A stretch of 64,000 nt of DNA from Microbacterium testaceum StLB037 (GCF_008763945.1 NZ_VTQH01000002.1:300480-364479), one strand, 5' to 3'; counted from the first letter of the stretch, positions 1 through 7,605 are shown. The notes: generated by a model not told the origin, from the sequence alone. Translations and numbers: made by a program.

Positions 1-1
1 C

Positions 2-610
2 ATCCTGGCTCGTACTCTCACCTGGCCGTTGCGACCGTTCCTGCTGTGGATCAACCACATCGCGAACCGCCTCGTGAAGGCCTCGGGCGTCGAGCCGGTC
101 GAGAAGGCCGCCGCGGGTGGGCAGGACGCCGACACGATCCGCGAGCTCGTGGCGCACTCGCGCCAGGCGGGAACGCTCGAGGAGCAGTACTCGGAGCCGA
201 TCGCCCAGGCCATCGCCCTCGGCACGCTCACGGTGGGAGACATCGTCCGCACCGACCGCTCCCCCACCGCGGTGCCGACGGATGCCACGGTGGCCGACAT
301 CCAGACCGTCGCCGCCTCGTCGACGCACCTGCGCATCCTCGTGGGTTCGGGCGCGTCGTCGCGCGTCGCCCACGTGCGGGACACGTTGGCCGTCGACCCG
401 TCGACCCCGGCGCTCGAGATCGCCCGCGAACCGCTGGTGCTCGAGCCCACGGCATCCGCGTACGACGCCCTCGCGCGCATGCGGCGCGGTCGTGTGCAGC
501 TGGCGACCGTGGTCGAGGGCGAGCGACTGCTCGGGGTCGTGACGCTCGACGACCTGTTGCGCGAAATACTGCCCGGGCCCGGCGAGCTCGCGGAGGTCGC
601 GGCGCGATAG
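2..610 (+). CDS. CNNM/CBS-domain protein, 3' part only
   Basis: This is the C-terminal part of a CNNM (DUF21/hemolysin C-like) membrane protein; the 5' end lies outside the window and the frame is open from base 2. The first ~25 visible residues look like the end of the CNNM transmembrane domain. They are followed by a CBS pair: one unit begins near VGDIVRTDRSP and the second ends with the typical LLGVVTLDDLLREILPG. Family members sit in the plasma membrane and are linked to divalent-cation export; the CBS pair is the cytosolic regulatory module. A second, complete CNNM gene lies next to era at 40.2-41.5 kb. The TTG at 29 is internal to the frame and not a credible start. Confidence 0.8.
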   Translation: MLARTLTWPLRPFLLWINHIANRLVKASGVEPVEKAAAGGQDADTIRELVAHSRQAGTLEEQYSEPIAQAIALGTLTVGDIVRTDRSPTAVPTDATVADIQTVAASSTHLRILVGSGASSRVAHVRDTLAVDPSTPALEIAREPLVLEPTASAYDALARMRRGRVQLATVVEGERLLGVVTLDDLLREILPGPGELAEVAAR

Positions 611-617
611 GCGCACG

Positions 618-703
618 GTTCGGGGCGGGGTCTGGTGCTCGGGGCGCGAGATTCTCGCCCCGGCGTGCGGATCCCGCCCCGACGTGCGGATCCCGCCCCG
701 AAC
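618..703. repeat. Structured intergenic repeat after CNNM gene
   Basis: Inside the 211-bp gap 611-821, GTTCGGGGCGGG (618-629) is perfectly inverted at 692-703. The enclosed DNA holds a small hairpin (GGGG..CGAG / CTCG CCCC, about 640-661) and two adjacent direct copies of a ~20-bp unit, CGTGCGGATCCCGCCCCGA, at about 664-701. It may terminate the CNNM transcript. No coding potential is seen in the gap. Confidence 0.5.
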
Positions 704-821
704 GGGTCGGGGACGTGCCCGAGCGCGACCGCCCGCGCCCGACTGTCAAGCCGTCCGAAGTGCTGGAGAACGCGGCGTACCGTCGCTCGCGTTCACCCCC
801 ACATCTTTTCGGAGGACACCC

Positions 822-1640
822 ATGAGCAAGACATGGTTCATCACCGGCGCATCCAAGGGCTTCGGCCGCGAGTGGGCCGAGGCGGCCCTCGAACGCGGCG
901 ACAACGTCGCGGGCACCGCTCGAAACCTCGACGACGTGAAAGAGCTCGTCGACCAGTACCCCGACGCCTTCCTGCCCCTGCAGCTCGACGTGACCGACCG
1001 GTCGGCCGACATCGAGGCCGTGAAGAAGGCGCACGAGAGATTCGGTCGTCTCGACGTCGTCATCAACAACGCCGGATACGGGCACTTCGGCATGGTCGAG
1101 GAGCTGAGCGAAGACGAGGTGCGTGCGCAGCTCGAGACCAACTTCTTCGGTGCCCTGTGGGTCACGCAGGCGGCTCTCCCGATCCTGCGCGAGCAGGGCT
1201 CGGGCCACATCATCCAGGTGTCGAGCATCGGCGGGATCAGCGCGTTCCCGACCGTCGGCGCCTACCACGCCTCGAAGTGGGCTCTCGAGGGACTGTCCCA
1301 GTCGCTCTCTCAGGAAGTCGCGGGCTTCGGCATCCACGTCACTCTCATCGAGCCCGGTGGCTACTCGACCGACTGGTCGGGGCCCTCGGCACAGCGCAGC
1401 GACGAGATCGAGGCGTACTCCGCGGTGCGTGAAGAGGCGGCGAAACGCCCGTCGGCCTCCGACCCCGGCAAGCCCGAGGCGACCCGCGCCGCGATCCTGA
1501 AGGTGGTGGATGCCGAGAACCCCCCGCTGCGCATCTTCTTCGGCAAGGCGCCCCTCGGCATCGCCGAGCGCGACTACGAGTCGCGTCTGAAGACGTGGCG
1601 CGAGTGGCAGCCCGTGTCAGAGGAGGCGCACGGCTCGTAA
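822..1640 (+). CDS. SDR family oxidoreductase
   Basis: Short-chain dehydrogenase/reductase, 272 aa, a cytosolic NAD(P)-dependent enzyme of unknown substrate. Visible motifs are the cofactor glycine motif TGASKGFG (residues 8-15), the NNAGYG motif, and the catalytic YHASK with Tyr148 and Lys152 after a Ser-rich strand (QVSSIGG). The ATG at 822 is chosen because GGAGGA lies at 811-816 and the protein then starts with the usual short beta strand; the frame is open further upstream, but that part is Arg/Pro-rich and not SDR-like. The C-terminus resembles classical SDRs annotated as oxidoreductases acting on small ketones or alcohols. It is monocistronic and its partner gene to the right is convergent. 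Confidence 0.9.
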   Translation: MSKTWFITGASKGFGREWAEAALERGDNVAGTARNLDDVKELVDQYPDAFLPLQLDVTDRSADIEAVKKAHERFGRLDVVINNAGYGHFGMVEELSEDEVRAQLETNFFGALWVTQAALPILREQGSGHIIQVSSIGGISAFPTVGAYHASKWALEGLSQSLSQEVAGFGIHVTLIEPGGYSTDWSGPSAQRSDEIEAYSAVREEAAKRPSASDPGKPEATRAAILKVVDAENPPLRIFFGKAPLGIAERDYESRLKTWREWQPVSEEAHGS

Positions 1641-1748
1641 ACCGGGCAGGGTCGCGTCCATGCGGGGCGCGGCCCGTGCAGTGGGGCGTTCGCCGGCCAC
1701 CCCGCCGCACGGATCGCGCCGCGTCATCGAGGCGGCCAGTATCGATCC

Positions 1749-2651
1749 TTATCGCAGGTAGGCGTCCACGAGCAACGGACCGCGGATGCCGCGGAAGACG
1801 TCGACCAGTCGATTCAGGGCCGCGTCGTTCCAGGCCGGGAGCTGCAGGTCGTGCGGACCGAGGGGTTCGAGCTTGCCGGTGCGCAGGCGAACGACCTCCC
1901 ATCCGACGGACCGCAGGGCTCGGTCCTTGCGGCGATCGGCCGCCTCGCGCTTTCCGACGTGTTCGAGGCCGTGCCGGCCGATCGAGTCGTATTCGACGGC
2001 GATGCGTAGTTCGGGCAAGACGAGGTCGGGCCACACCTCGAGGTGGTGGAAGAACGGTTTCGCGACCCGCACCGCGTTCAGGCCGGGTGTCAGGGCGAGC
2101 CGTTGATTCAGATCGGCGCGCAGTCGTTCCTCGACAGCCGAGGCGGGCTTCGGTGCGCATGGCGACGTGAAAGCCTCGCCCGCCGGGATTCTCGGGGTCT
2201 TGTCGCACACGGGCGGCACCTTTCGCGCACGGCGCGGGCGCAACACGGCGTTCTCTGTGATCGCCGGCGCGGCGACCGATTCGCGCATGGGCAGCGCGAC
2301 CGTACGGGTCGGGTTGGCCTGCTCGCTGCACTCCGGACACCACGCGCTTCGGCGGCGCTCACGACCAGGTCGAAGCCGCTGCTCCGCCGGGGTCGCGGCG
2401 AAACGGTGGCCCACGTCGCACTGCCATAGCAGCAGCACGTCGGCGGCGGGCGGCACCTGGCTCAGCGCGATGCCGGCGTTGAGATCCGGGTGGTATTGCC
2501 GGACGAGAGCGGGGAACGCCGCCCATGCGTCGCGGTAGGCGCCGACGTCGTAGGGCACTTCTCGCCCCTTCGACCACTGTCGTCGGGCCCACCATGCCTG
2601 CACTCTCTCCGCCACGCCAGCGACCGTAGAGGAGACCTCCGACATTGGCAT
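1749..2651 (-). CDS. Zinc-ribbon protein with PD-(D/E)XK-like C-terminus
   Basis: 300-aa protein with two recognisable parts. The middle carries a zinc-ribbon-like stretch (WQCDVGHRF ... WCPECSE) of the kind found in plant and bacterial 'probable zinc-ribbon' proteins. The C-terminal ~110 residues look like a Vsr/DUF559-type endonuclease fold: WPDLVLPELRIAVEYD, then a basic helix (KREAADRRKDRALRSVGW) and EVVRLR. The acidic residues in PDLVLPE..VEYD would be the metal ligands. The in-cell role is unknown; nuclease activity is inferred from fold only. ATG at 2651 is used, and ATG at 2645 is an alternative. The gene is divergent from the DUF4190 gene, and no methyltransferase lies next to it. 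Confidence 0.75.
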   Translation of the reverse strand: MPMSEVSSTVAGVAERVQAWWARRQWSKGREVPYDVGAYRDAWAAFPALVRQYHPDLNAGIALSQVPPAADVLLLWQCDVGHRFAATPAEQRLRPGRERRRSAWCPECSEQANPTRTVALPMRESVAAPAITENAVLRPRRARKVPPVCDKTPRIPAGEAFTSPCAPKPASAVEERLRADLNQRLALTPGLNAVRVAKPFFHHLEVWPDLVLPELRIAVEYDSIGRHGLEHVGKREAADRRKDRALRSVGWEVVRLRTGKLEPLGPHDLQLPAWNDAALNRLVDVFRGIRGPLLVDAYLR

Positions 2652-2682
2652 CCCATGGGCTTTCGGACAAGCGTCGTGCCGT

Positions 2683-2688
2683 TAGGGT
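2683..2688 (+). promoter_or_regulatory. -10 hexamer of a likely leaderless promoter
   Basis: TAGGGT followed by exactly 7 nt and the ATG at 2696, so transcription would start at or next to the start codon. No convincing ribosome binding site is present. Confidence 0.5.
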
Positions 2689-2695
2689 CGGGGGC

Positions 2696-3061
2696 ATGAC
2701 GATGCCCGCCGTGCCGCCGCACCAGCCGCCGTTCGCTCCGCCGTCGCCGCCGCGGGTGGACCCGACCACCAACGGCACGGCGATCGCCTCGGTGATCGTG
2801 GGACCGATCGCGCTCTTGAACGCGGCCTTCGTGCCGGTGCCGTTCATCGGCTTCATCGCGGTGTTCGTCGCCTTCCCTCTCACGGTGTCGGCGATCATCC
2901 TCGGGCACCTCGGACTGCGCACCGCCCAGCGTTACAGCGCCGGTCGCGTGATGGCTGTGCTCGGACTGGTCTTCGGGTACCTCGCACTCGGAGTGATCCT
3001 CGCGACCGTGACCCTGTTCTTCTCGCAGTTCCTGTTCATCCGGACGCCGATAACGGGCTGA
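2696..3061 (+). CDS. DUF4190 domain-containing membrane protein
   Basis: 121-aa small membrane protein. A Pro-rich cytosolic N-terminus (MTMPAVPPHQPPFAPPSPPR) is followed by hydrophobic segments covering roughly residues 25-75 and 85-115, with the DUF4190 hallmark between them: ILGHLGLRTA followed by GRVMAVLGLVFGY. Function is unknown; such proteins are common in Actinobacteria. The ATG at 2696 is preferred over the upstream ATG at 2645, because a TAGGGT -10 hexamer sits 7 nt before it. The upstream extension would also overlap the divergent gene. A strong hairpin follows the stop. Confidence 0.8.
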   Translation: MTMPAVPPHQPPFAPPSPPRVDPTTNGTAIASVIVGPIALLNAAFVPVPFIGFIAVFVAFPLTVSAIILGHLGLRTAQRYSAGRVMAVLGLVFGYLALGVILATVTLFFSQFLFIRTPITG

Positions 3062-3081
3062 GCCGGCCCGCAGCAGGCAGA

Positions 3082-3115
3082 AGACCCCCGACCAGGCGAA
3101 GCCGGTCGGGGGTCT
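3082..3115. terminator. Bidirectional hairpin terminator
   Basis: A perfect 12-bp stem (AGACCCCCGACC at 3082-3093, complement at 3104-3115) encloses a 10-nt loop that can itself pair GGC/GCC. It lies between the DUF4190 stop and the 3' end of the minus-strand tRNA and can serve both. There is no long T-run, as is usual in high-GC actinobacteria. Confidence 0.75.
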
Positions 3116-3119
3116 CGCG

Positions 3120-3193
3120 TAGGGCGGGTGGGACTTGAACCCACGATCGTCGGGTTATGAGCCCGCTGCCTTGACCAGCTTGGCCACCGCCCC
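3120..3193 (-). tRNA. tRNA with CAU anticodon (Met or Ile2)
   Basis: A complete cloverleaf reads on the minus strand. The acceptor pairs GGGGCGG with CCGCCCT (one G-T), the discriminator is A, the anticodon loop is CTCATAA and the T arm is GTGGG-TTCAAGT-CCCAC. The 3' CCA is not encoded. CAU can be elongator tRNA-Met or tRNA-Ile2, whose C34 becomes lysidine. The D arm is a 3-bp GCC/GGC stem and the top anticodon-stem pair is G27-A43. Initiator tRNA is unlikely because three consecutive G-C pairs are absent at the required position. I cannot decide between Met and Ile2 from this sequence alone. Confidence 0.9.
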
Positions 3194-3222
3194 CCAGCGA
3201 CATCGAGCCTACCGGCATCCGG

Positions 3223-3231
3223 TTATCCACA
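3223..3231 (+). promoter_or_regulatory. Perfect DnaA-box sequence
   Basis: TTATCCACA matches the consensus DnaA box exactly. It is a single site in the gap between the tRNA and the T7SS-like operon. No cluster of boxes, AT-rich unwinding element or dnaA/dnaN gene is present, so this is not an origin; it could titrate DnaA or regulate a neighbour, or be chance. Confidence 0.35.
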
Positions 3232-3306
3232 GTTCCCCGTTGGCGCCCACGCGGCACCGGACGGTTTCGCTATGGTGTTGGCGAAGTTGACACGAGCGGG
3301 GGCCAC

Positions 3307-3621
3307 GTGGCGGGAAGAACGCGCATCATCATGGACACCGACGTCCTGGCGCAACAGGCGTCCACGCTGAGTCGCGCCGGCGAATCCCTGGATGCCGCGG
3401 CTGCCGCCGCCGGCGCACCCCTGCCGGGATCGGCGTTCGGCGTACTGGCGTCGGGAATCGTCGTCGGATCCGCCAACGGCCTCGCCAGCTCGACCGCGCA
3501 GCTGCTCTCGACCGCACGAGAACTCGTCGCCACGATGCAGAAGGGCGTGCAGGTTGCGCGCGAGTCTTTCGACGAGGTCGAGGAGCAGGCCGTCGCCGTG
3601 ATGCGGGACTTCGAGTCGTGA
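3307..3621 (+). CDS. EspC-like type VII secretion-associated protein
   Basis: 104-aa, mostly helical, Ala-rich protein. The layout matches small ESX substrates of the EspC type: an N-terminal helix (TDVLAQQASTLSRAGESLDAA), a central loop with PLPGSAFGVLASG, and a C-terminal helix ending in EEQAVAVMRDF. It has no WXG motif and no signal peptide. It opens a chain of five or six genes whose stops and starts overlap. GTG at 3307 is used; ATG at 3331 (MDTDVL) is a credible alternative. Its stop overlaps the GTG of the hydrolase gene by 4 nt, which suggests translational coupling and co-secretion or complex formation. The family assignment is from pattern only. Confidence 0.65.
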   Translation: MAGRTRIIMDTDVLAQQASTLSRAGESLDAAAAAAGAPLPGSAFGVLASGIVVGSANGLASSTAQLLSTARELVATMQKGVQVARESFDEVEEQAVAVMRDFES

Positions 3622-5204
3622 GCGGCGCTGCTGCCGTCGCGGCGAAATTGCGCAGCGAGTCGTGGGCCGCGGGGGCGGCGCGCTCTTCGGGCGGTGGGTG
3701 CGATGGGATCCCCGGATTCGCCGGCTGGTTGATCACCTACGTGCAGCCGCTACCCCAGTGGATGGACGAGCTGCAGGGCGATCCGGGCGCCATCGCGATG
3801 CGTTCGTCGGAGTGGCGCACTGTCGAGTCATCGGTGTCGGAGGTGACGCTCGACCTCGCGTCCGCCGCGCGGGCTCTCGACGACCTCGATGGCCGGACGG
3901 TGCGCGCCCTTCGCCAGCGTCATGAAGACGTCTCGAGGGTGTTGACGGACGTGCAGGACTGGGCGGGGGCCGCGTCGTCCGCGCTGGCCCTCGCGTCGAC
4001 TCTCGTCACCGCCTGCCGCGACGCGATCTGCGGCCTGCTGAACGCCTTGGCGCGTCTATCCGATTCGTTGACGAGCTTCACGCTCAACCCCTTCGACAAG
4101 CTCGACGCCATCCGCGAGTTCGCGGACGCGGCGTGGGACATCATTGTCTTGGCGCGGGACCTTGTGCAGCAGCTTGTGACCGCATTGGGTCAGCTCGCTC
4201 GACTGCTGGCGGAGCTCGGGCCGATCGTTCAAGACAGGTTGACAGTCTTTCAGGATCTTCTCGGCCGGATGCTCCCGGGAATCGCGATGATGACAGGCGG
4301 CGCGCTGGGCTACCTTCTGGGCACGGGGTTGGGAGACATGCTGCGGTCGGACCCCCGGGTCAGCGAGCTGTTCCCCGAGGATGCGGCGGATAGTCAGTCG
4401 TACGTCGACCTGATGAATCGCAGCGAGATCGCTTCCCCCGCTGATCTTCTGCAGGGGAATGAACTGATCGATGGTCTTGGTAGAGATCAGCAAACGGCGA
4501 TCAGTGTGACCACCGTCCGTCGCCCCGATGGGTCGACGTACACGTTGGTCAATCTGCCCTCGACGCAGGACTGGGGCGTTTTGAAGGGACTCATGGGCGG
4601 CGAATGGGCGGAGACGTTCCGTGATGCCGGACCGATGAACGATCTCGACAGCAACATTGCCCTCATGATCATGGACAATCCCGTGTTGCGGACCCAATAC
4701 GAGCGCGCGGTGATGCAGGCCATGCAGGACGCGGGGGTTCCACCCGGATCGGATGTGGTCTGGTCGGGATTCAGCCAGGGCGGAATCATGGCAGGTAACC
4801 TCGCTGCCGATGACTCGGTGCCCTACAACACCATCGGTGTCGTCACCAACGGCTCCCCGATCGACGGATTCAAGATCCCGGACAATATCCCGGTCATGCA
4901 GGTTGAGCACGTCTCAGATCCGGTGGCGAAGCTCGACCTCCAGACGCCACTTGTCCCGCAACCCCACGTCGTCAACGGACCGATGGGACCGTCCGTCACA
5001 GTCACGCCGCATCTTCCTGACAATGTGGACTGGGTTGTCCTGGGTGATCCCGACGGCTCCATGAGCCCTGACCAGACGCACAATGCGCGGAACTACACAG
5101 ACGACCTCAAGAACTACATGAGCAACGGCGGCGGCTTCCGCAATGACTGGAGCTTCCTCAATGGTTCGGTTGACGAGGTCTACGTGGCGCGGACAGGAGA
5201 GTGA
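3618..5204 (+). CDS. Putative T7SS effector with cutinase-like hydrolase domain
   Basis: 528 aa. The N-terminal ~210 residues are long amphipathic helices, including a GDPGAIAMRSSEWRTV stretch typical of actinobacterial type VII effector N-termini. A glycine-rich hydrophobic stretch follows at about 216-240. The C-terminal ~250 residues form an alpha/beta-hydrolase of the cutinase or PE-PPE kind: nucleophile elbow GFSQGG with Ser386, a likely acid at Asp434 (HVSDPVAK), and His488 (QTHNARNY). Likely a lipid or ester hydrolase, either secreted or acting in a cell-wall complex. No signal peptide is seen. The 3' half is visibly less GC-rich and less codon-biased than its neighbours, which suggests transfer. 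No immunity gene is obvious; the lipoprotein downstream is the only candidate. Confidence 0.65.
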   Translation: MSGAAAVAAKLRSESWAAGAARSSGGGCDGIPGFAGWLITYVQPLPQWMDELQGDPGAIAMRSSEWRTVESSVSEVTLDLASAARALDDLDGRTVRALRQRHEDVSRVLTDVQDWAGAASSALALASTLVTACRDAICGLLNALARLSDSLTSFTLNPFDKLDAIREFADAAWDIIVLARDLVQQLVTALGQLARLLAELGPIVQDRLTVFQDLLGRMLPGIAMMTGGALGYLLGTGLGDMLRSDPRVSELFPEDAADSQSYVDLMNRSEIASPADLLQGNELIDGLGRDQQTAISVTTVRRPDGSTYTLVNLPSTQDWGVLKGLMGGEWAETFRDAGPMNDLDSNIALMIMDNPVLRTQYERAVMQAMQDAGVPPGSDVVWSGFSQGGIMAGNLAADDSVPYNTIGVVTNGSPIDGFKIPDNIPVMQVEHVSDPVAKLDLQTPLVPQPHVVNGPMGPSVTVTPHLPDNVDWVVLGDPDGSMSPDQTHNARNYTDDLKNYMSNGGGFRNDWSFLNGSVDEVYVARTGE

Positions 5205-5572
5205 TGATGTTTGATGACATCGACGAGCGCGTGGAGGCAGCGCGAGCGCGCCTTGATGCTCAGGTGGCGGCCGCCCGGGCCGCCCATGCGAATCTGGAAG
5301 TCGATCTAAAGGAGCTGCGGAACGTGTCGGTCACGGTCCGCAGTCCCCGCAACGACTGCGAGGTTACCGCCACGGCCGAGGGCTCCGTCACGCACGTTCG
5401 CGTGTCCCCGGGGGCGGAGCTCGGCGCCGGACTCGACGCCGTCCTCACCCGCACCATCGAGGCCGCGCAGTCGGCCGCTCGCGAGGCCGCCGCCGACCGC
5501 GCAGCTGTCCTCCTCGGCGAGGGGTCCTCCCTTGTCACCGACCTCCGCGCCCGGCGCACCCCGGCGCGGTGA
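5204..5572 (+). CDS. YbaB/EbfC-fold protein (EspL-like position)
   Basis: About 122 aa. An N-terminal coiled-coil helix (residues ~3-35) precedes a small beta sheet (VTVRSPRNDCEVTATAEGSVTHVRVSPGA) and a C-terminal helix, the YbaB/EbfC pattern. In mycobacterial ESX loci a YbaB-like protein (EspL) accompanies secreted substrates, so a chaperone or stabiliser role in this operon is more likely than nucleoid binding. GTG 5201, ATG 5204 and ATG 5207 are all possible starts; AGGAG at 5195-5199 fits 5204 or 5207. Start and upstream stop overlap. Confidence 0.65.
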   Translation: MMFDDIDERVEAARARLDAQVAAARAAHANLEVDLKELRNVSVTVRSPRNDCEVTATAEGSVTHVRVSPGAELGAGLDAVLTRTIEAAQSAAREAAADRAAVLLGEGSSLVTDLRARRTPAR

Positions 5573-5871
5573 TGGCGGTGCCAGCTCACCTCGATATCCG
5601 TCTGGGTCCTCTCCTGGACCAGGCCTCCAGGCTGGAGGCCCAGGCGGAAGAACTGAGGCAGACCTCAGCCGACCTGAAGAAGGCGATTGATTCACTGCAC
5701 GCCACGACAAGTGGCGAGGCTTCGGAGGCAGCAATTGCCTCCAGCGCCCGAGCCCTCGCCGAGACAGAGACGAGGAGAGAGCGACTGGCTCGCAATGCCG
5801 CAGTGATTCGAAAGCTCGCCGACGTCTACGACACCTGTGACCTCGCAGGTGCGAGGGCTCTCGGATCATGA
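5569..5871 (+). CDS. Small helical WXG100-like protein
   Basis: 100 aa, predicted almost entirely helical. Two long heptad-bearing helices (LDQASRLEAQAEELRQTSADL and a second from ~50 to 85) are separated by HATTSGE, like a WXG100/LXG helical hairpin, but no WXG motif is present. It starts with GTG overlapping the previous stop by 4 nt and ends overlapping the lipoprotein ATG. It probably pairs with another helical product of the operon. The family assignment is uncertain. Confidence 0.6.
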   Translation: MMAVPAHLDIRLGPLLDQASRLEAQAEELRQTSADLKKAIDSLHATTSGEASEAAIASSARALAETETRRERLARNAAVIRKLADVYDTCDLAGARALGS

Positions 5872-6326
5872 GCATGAGATTCATCCAGCGTGTCATCTCC
5901 ATGACGGCAGTCGCGACGGCGGCAGTGACGCTGGCGGGCTGTTTCTCCGTGGGCGGCCCCACTCAAGACGAACGGGCGGCGCAACTGGCCGCTGAGCTCG
6001 AGGGCGGCGGGCTCGGGGTGTCCCAGGCGGAGGTGTCCTATCAGGATTCGTTCTCGGGTGATCTGACCGTGACGGTGACCCTCGAAGACGGTGTCATCGA
6101 GCCGGGGCTCAGTGTGTCCGCTCAGACGCTCGGCCCCATCCTCGGAGTGATGGCGCGAGGTGCGGAGAATATGCGCGTCGGGGCTGCGGGTTTCTATGCG
6201 CAGGATGACGAGGGTGTCGATGTCTCGATGGTGACGGCCGCTAACGACCTCGGAATCGGTGACGCTATCCGTGGACGCTCCCTCTCTCTGTCGGGGGCGA
6301 AGCTCGAGCAATTGGCGAAGCAGTGA
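5868..6326 (+). CDS. Small lipoprotein of the T7SS-like operon
   Basis: 152 aa. It has a basic start, a hydrophobic stretch (VISMTAVATAAVTLAG) and a lipobox LAGC with the lipidated Cys near residue 25, so it should be anchored to the outer face of the membrane. The rest is a small beta-rich domain (QAEVSYQDSFSGDLTVTVTLED) with no family I recognise. Its position as the last clear gene of the overlapped chain suggests it supports, anchors or protects against the hydrolase. ATG at 5868 overlaps the previous TGA. Confidence 0.75.
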   Translation: MSMRFIQRVISMTAVATAAVTLAGCFSVGGPTQDERAAQLAAELEGGGLGVSQAEVSYQDSFSGDLTVTVTLEDGVIEPGLSVSAQTLGPILGVMARGAENMRVGAAGFYAQDDEGVDVSMVTAANDLGIGDAIRGRSLSLSGAKLEQLAKQ

Positions 6327-6508
6327 GCCCATCGCACGGCGGTCACGCCCTGAGGAAAGGCGGTCTCGGTCTCGTTGCCGCGACGGTTGCCCTCGGGTTC
6401 GATCGATTACGCCGGAATCCGGCTGCCGAGCTCGGGCTCCGAAAAGCCCCCGACGAGGATTCCCTGACGCCGGTGGCGGAGGAATGTACCTCCTACGCCA
6501 AGAAGTGA
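6323..6508 (+). CDS. Possible small ORF at end of T7SS-like operon
   Basis: 61 codons starting with GTG that overlaps the lipoprotein stop by 4 nt, the same coupling used by all genes of this operon. The product has a short hydrophobic patch (GLGLVAATVALGF) after basic residues. No homology is recognised. The overlap is the only real support, so it may be a chance frame. Confidence 0.3.
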   Translation: MSPSHGGHALRKGGLGLVAATVALGFDRLRRNPAAELGLRKAPDEDSLTPVAEECTSYAKK

Positions 6509-6601
6509 GTCGCTCAAGGGCCTGAGCACCCGGCGGTACGGCGTCCTCCACGACGAGCTCTATCGACGACGGGCCCTCGTCAAACCCTCGAGAAAAACGG
6601 C

Positions 6602-7564
6602 CTACTTCACCCGAGGCTTCGCCGGCTTCCCGTCCGCCGTGACTTCGGGGTGGTGCTTGGTCAGCTGGATCACGCCCCAGGTGGCGATCGCGCCGGCGAT
6701 GACGAACCCGATCAGCGCCCACGCGGGGGCCGTCGACGCCTCGCCGAGCACCAGAAGGCCGATCAGCACGGCGACGATCGGGTCGATGACGGTGAGCCCG
6801 GCGATCACCAGGTCGGGCGGGCCGACCGAGTACGCCGTCTGCACGAAGTAGGCGCCGACGGCGACCGCGGCGAGCAGCGCCACGAGGCACAGCAGGGTCA
6901 GCCACTCGAAGTTGCCGGCCTGAGCGCGGCTGATGACGACCTTGGCGAGCGTCGCGACGAAGCCGTAGATGACGCCCGCGGCCATGATGTAGAACAGCGC
7001 CTGCGCGCGGCGGCGCACGAGCACCCAGAACACGCCGAAGACGATGACGACGACGGCCAGGATGCCGAGGATGATTCCGAGCTCGCGTTCGGTGACGACG
7101 TGCTCGGTGGCGAAGAACGCCGCGATCGTCACGAAGATGAAGATGCCGCCCACGCACAGCGCGATCGCGATGAGCGACTGCCGGGTGGGTTTCTGCCCGG
7201 ACACCCGCGCGTTCAGCACGGTCGTGATGACGAGTGCGATGGCGCCGAGCGGCTGCACGAGGATCAGCGGGGCCACCGACAGAGCCGAGAGCTGGCATAC
7301 GATCGCGAGTCCGAGCATGACGGTCCCTGCGACCCACGAAGGCCTCGTGAGAAGCGAGGTGAGCTGCTTGCGCGAGAGGCCACCGCTGGTCTTGCCTGAG
7401 AGGCGTTCGACCTTCTGCACGCCCCGGTGCTGGTACTGCGCACCGAACGACATGAACACCGCGCCGAGAAGGGCCAGCGGGATGCCGAGCAGGATACGGG
7501 GATCGCGGAAGACACCGACGAGTTGGTCGATTCCGTCGCTGAGGGTGGCATCGAGCGGGATCAC
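6602..7564 (-). CDS. DMT-superfamily (EamA/NIPA-like) transporter
   Basis: 320-aa integral membrane protein with about nine hydrophobic segments in two repeats, typical of the drug/metabolite transporter superfamily and close to the NIPA-like branch (LILVQPLGAIALVITTVLNA; GPPDLVIAGLTVIDPIVAVLIG). The substrate is unknown; magnesium is a possibility for NIPA relatives but is not shown by sequence. The start GTG at 7564 lies 6 nt downstream of a TATCGT hexamer, and only 41 bp separate it from the divergent def start, so the two promoters must interleave. The C-terminus is short, charged and cytosolic. Confidence 0.8.
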   Translation of the reverse strand: MIPLDATLSDGIDQLVGVFRDPRILLGIPLALLGAVFMSFGAQYQHRGVQKVERLSGKTSGGLSRKQLTSLLTRPSWVAGTVMLGLAIVCQLSALSVAPLILVQPLGAIALVITTVLNARVSGQKPTRQSLIAIALCVGGIFIFVTIAAFFATEHVVTERELGIILGILAVVVIVFGVFWVLVRRRAQALFYIMAAGVIYGFVATLAKVVISRAQAGNFEWLTLLCLVALLAAVAVGAYFVQTAYSVGPPDLVIAGLTVIDPIVAVLIGLLVLGEASTAPAWALIGFVIAGAIATWGVIQLTKHHPEVTADGKPAKPRVK

Positions 7565-7570
7565 CCTCCG

Positions 7571-7576
7571 ACGATA
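7571..7576 (-). promoter_or_regulatory. -10 hexamer for DMT transporter gene
   Basis: Reads TATCGT on the minus strand, then CGGAGG, then GTG at 7564. It coincides with where the -35 of the divergent def promoter should lie, so the two genes probably compete for polymerase. Confidence 0.45.
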
Positions 7577-7593
7577 GCCCGCCGCCCGCTGGA

Positions 7594-7599
7594 TAGGCT
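7594..7599 (+). promoter_or_regulatory. -10 hexamer of leaderless def promoter
   Basis: TAGGCT followed by GGAGAC and the GTG start at 7606, which places the transcription start at the first base of the start codon. Confidence 0.55.
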
Positions 7600-7605
7600 G
7601 GAGAC

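Noticed and set aside
684..821. Upstream start for the SDR gene
   Set aside because: The 46 extra residues are Arg/Pro-rich, precede the GGAGGA site, and displace the N-terminal beta strand of the Rossmann fold.
3062..3306. Replication origin or plasmid feature near the DnaA box
   Set aside because: Only one box, no AT-rich element, no dnaA, dnaN or rep gene.
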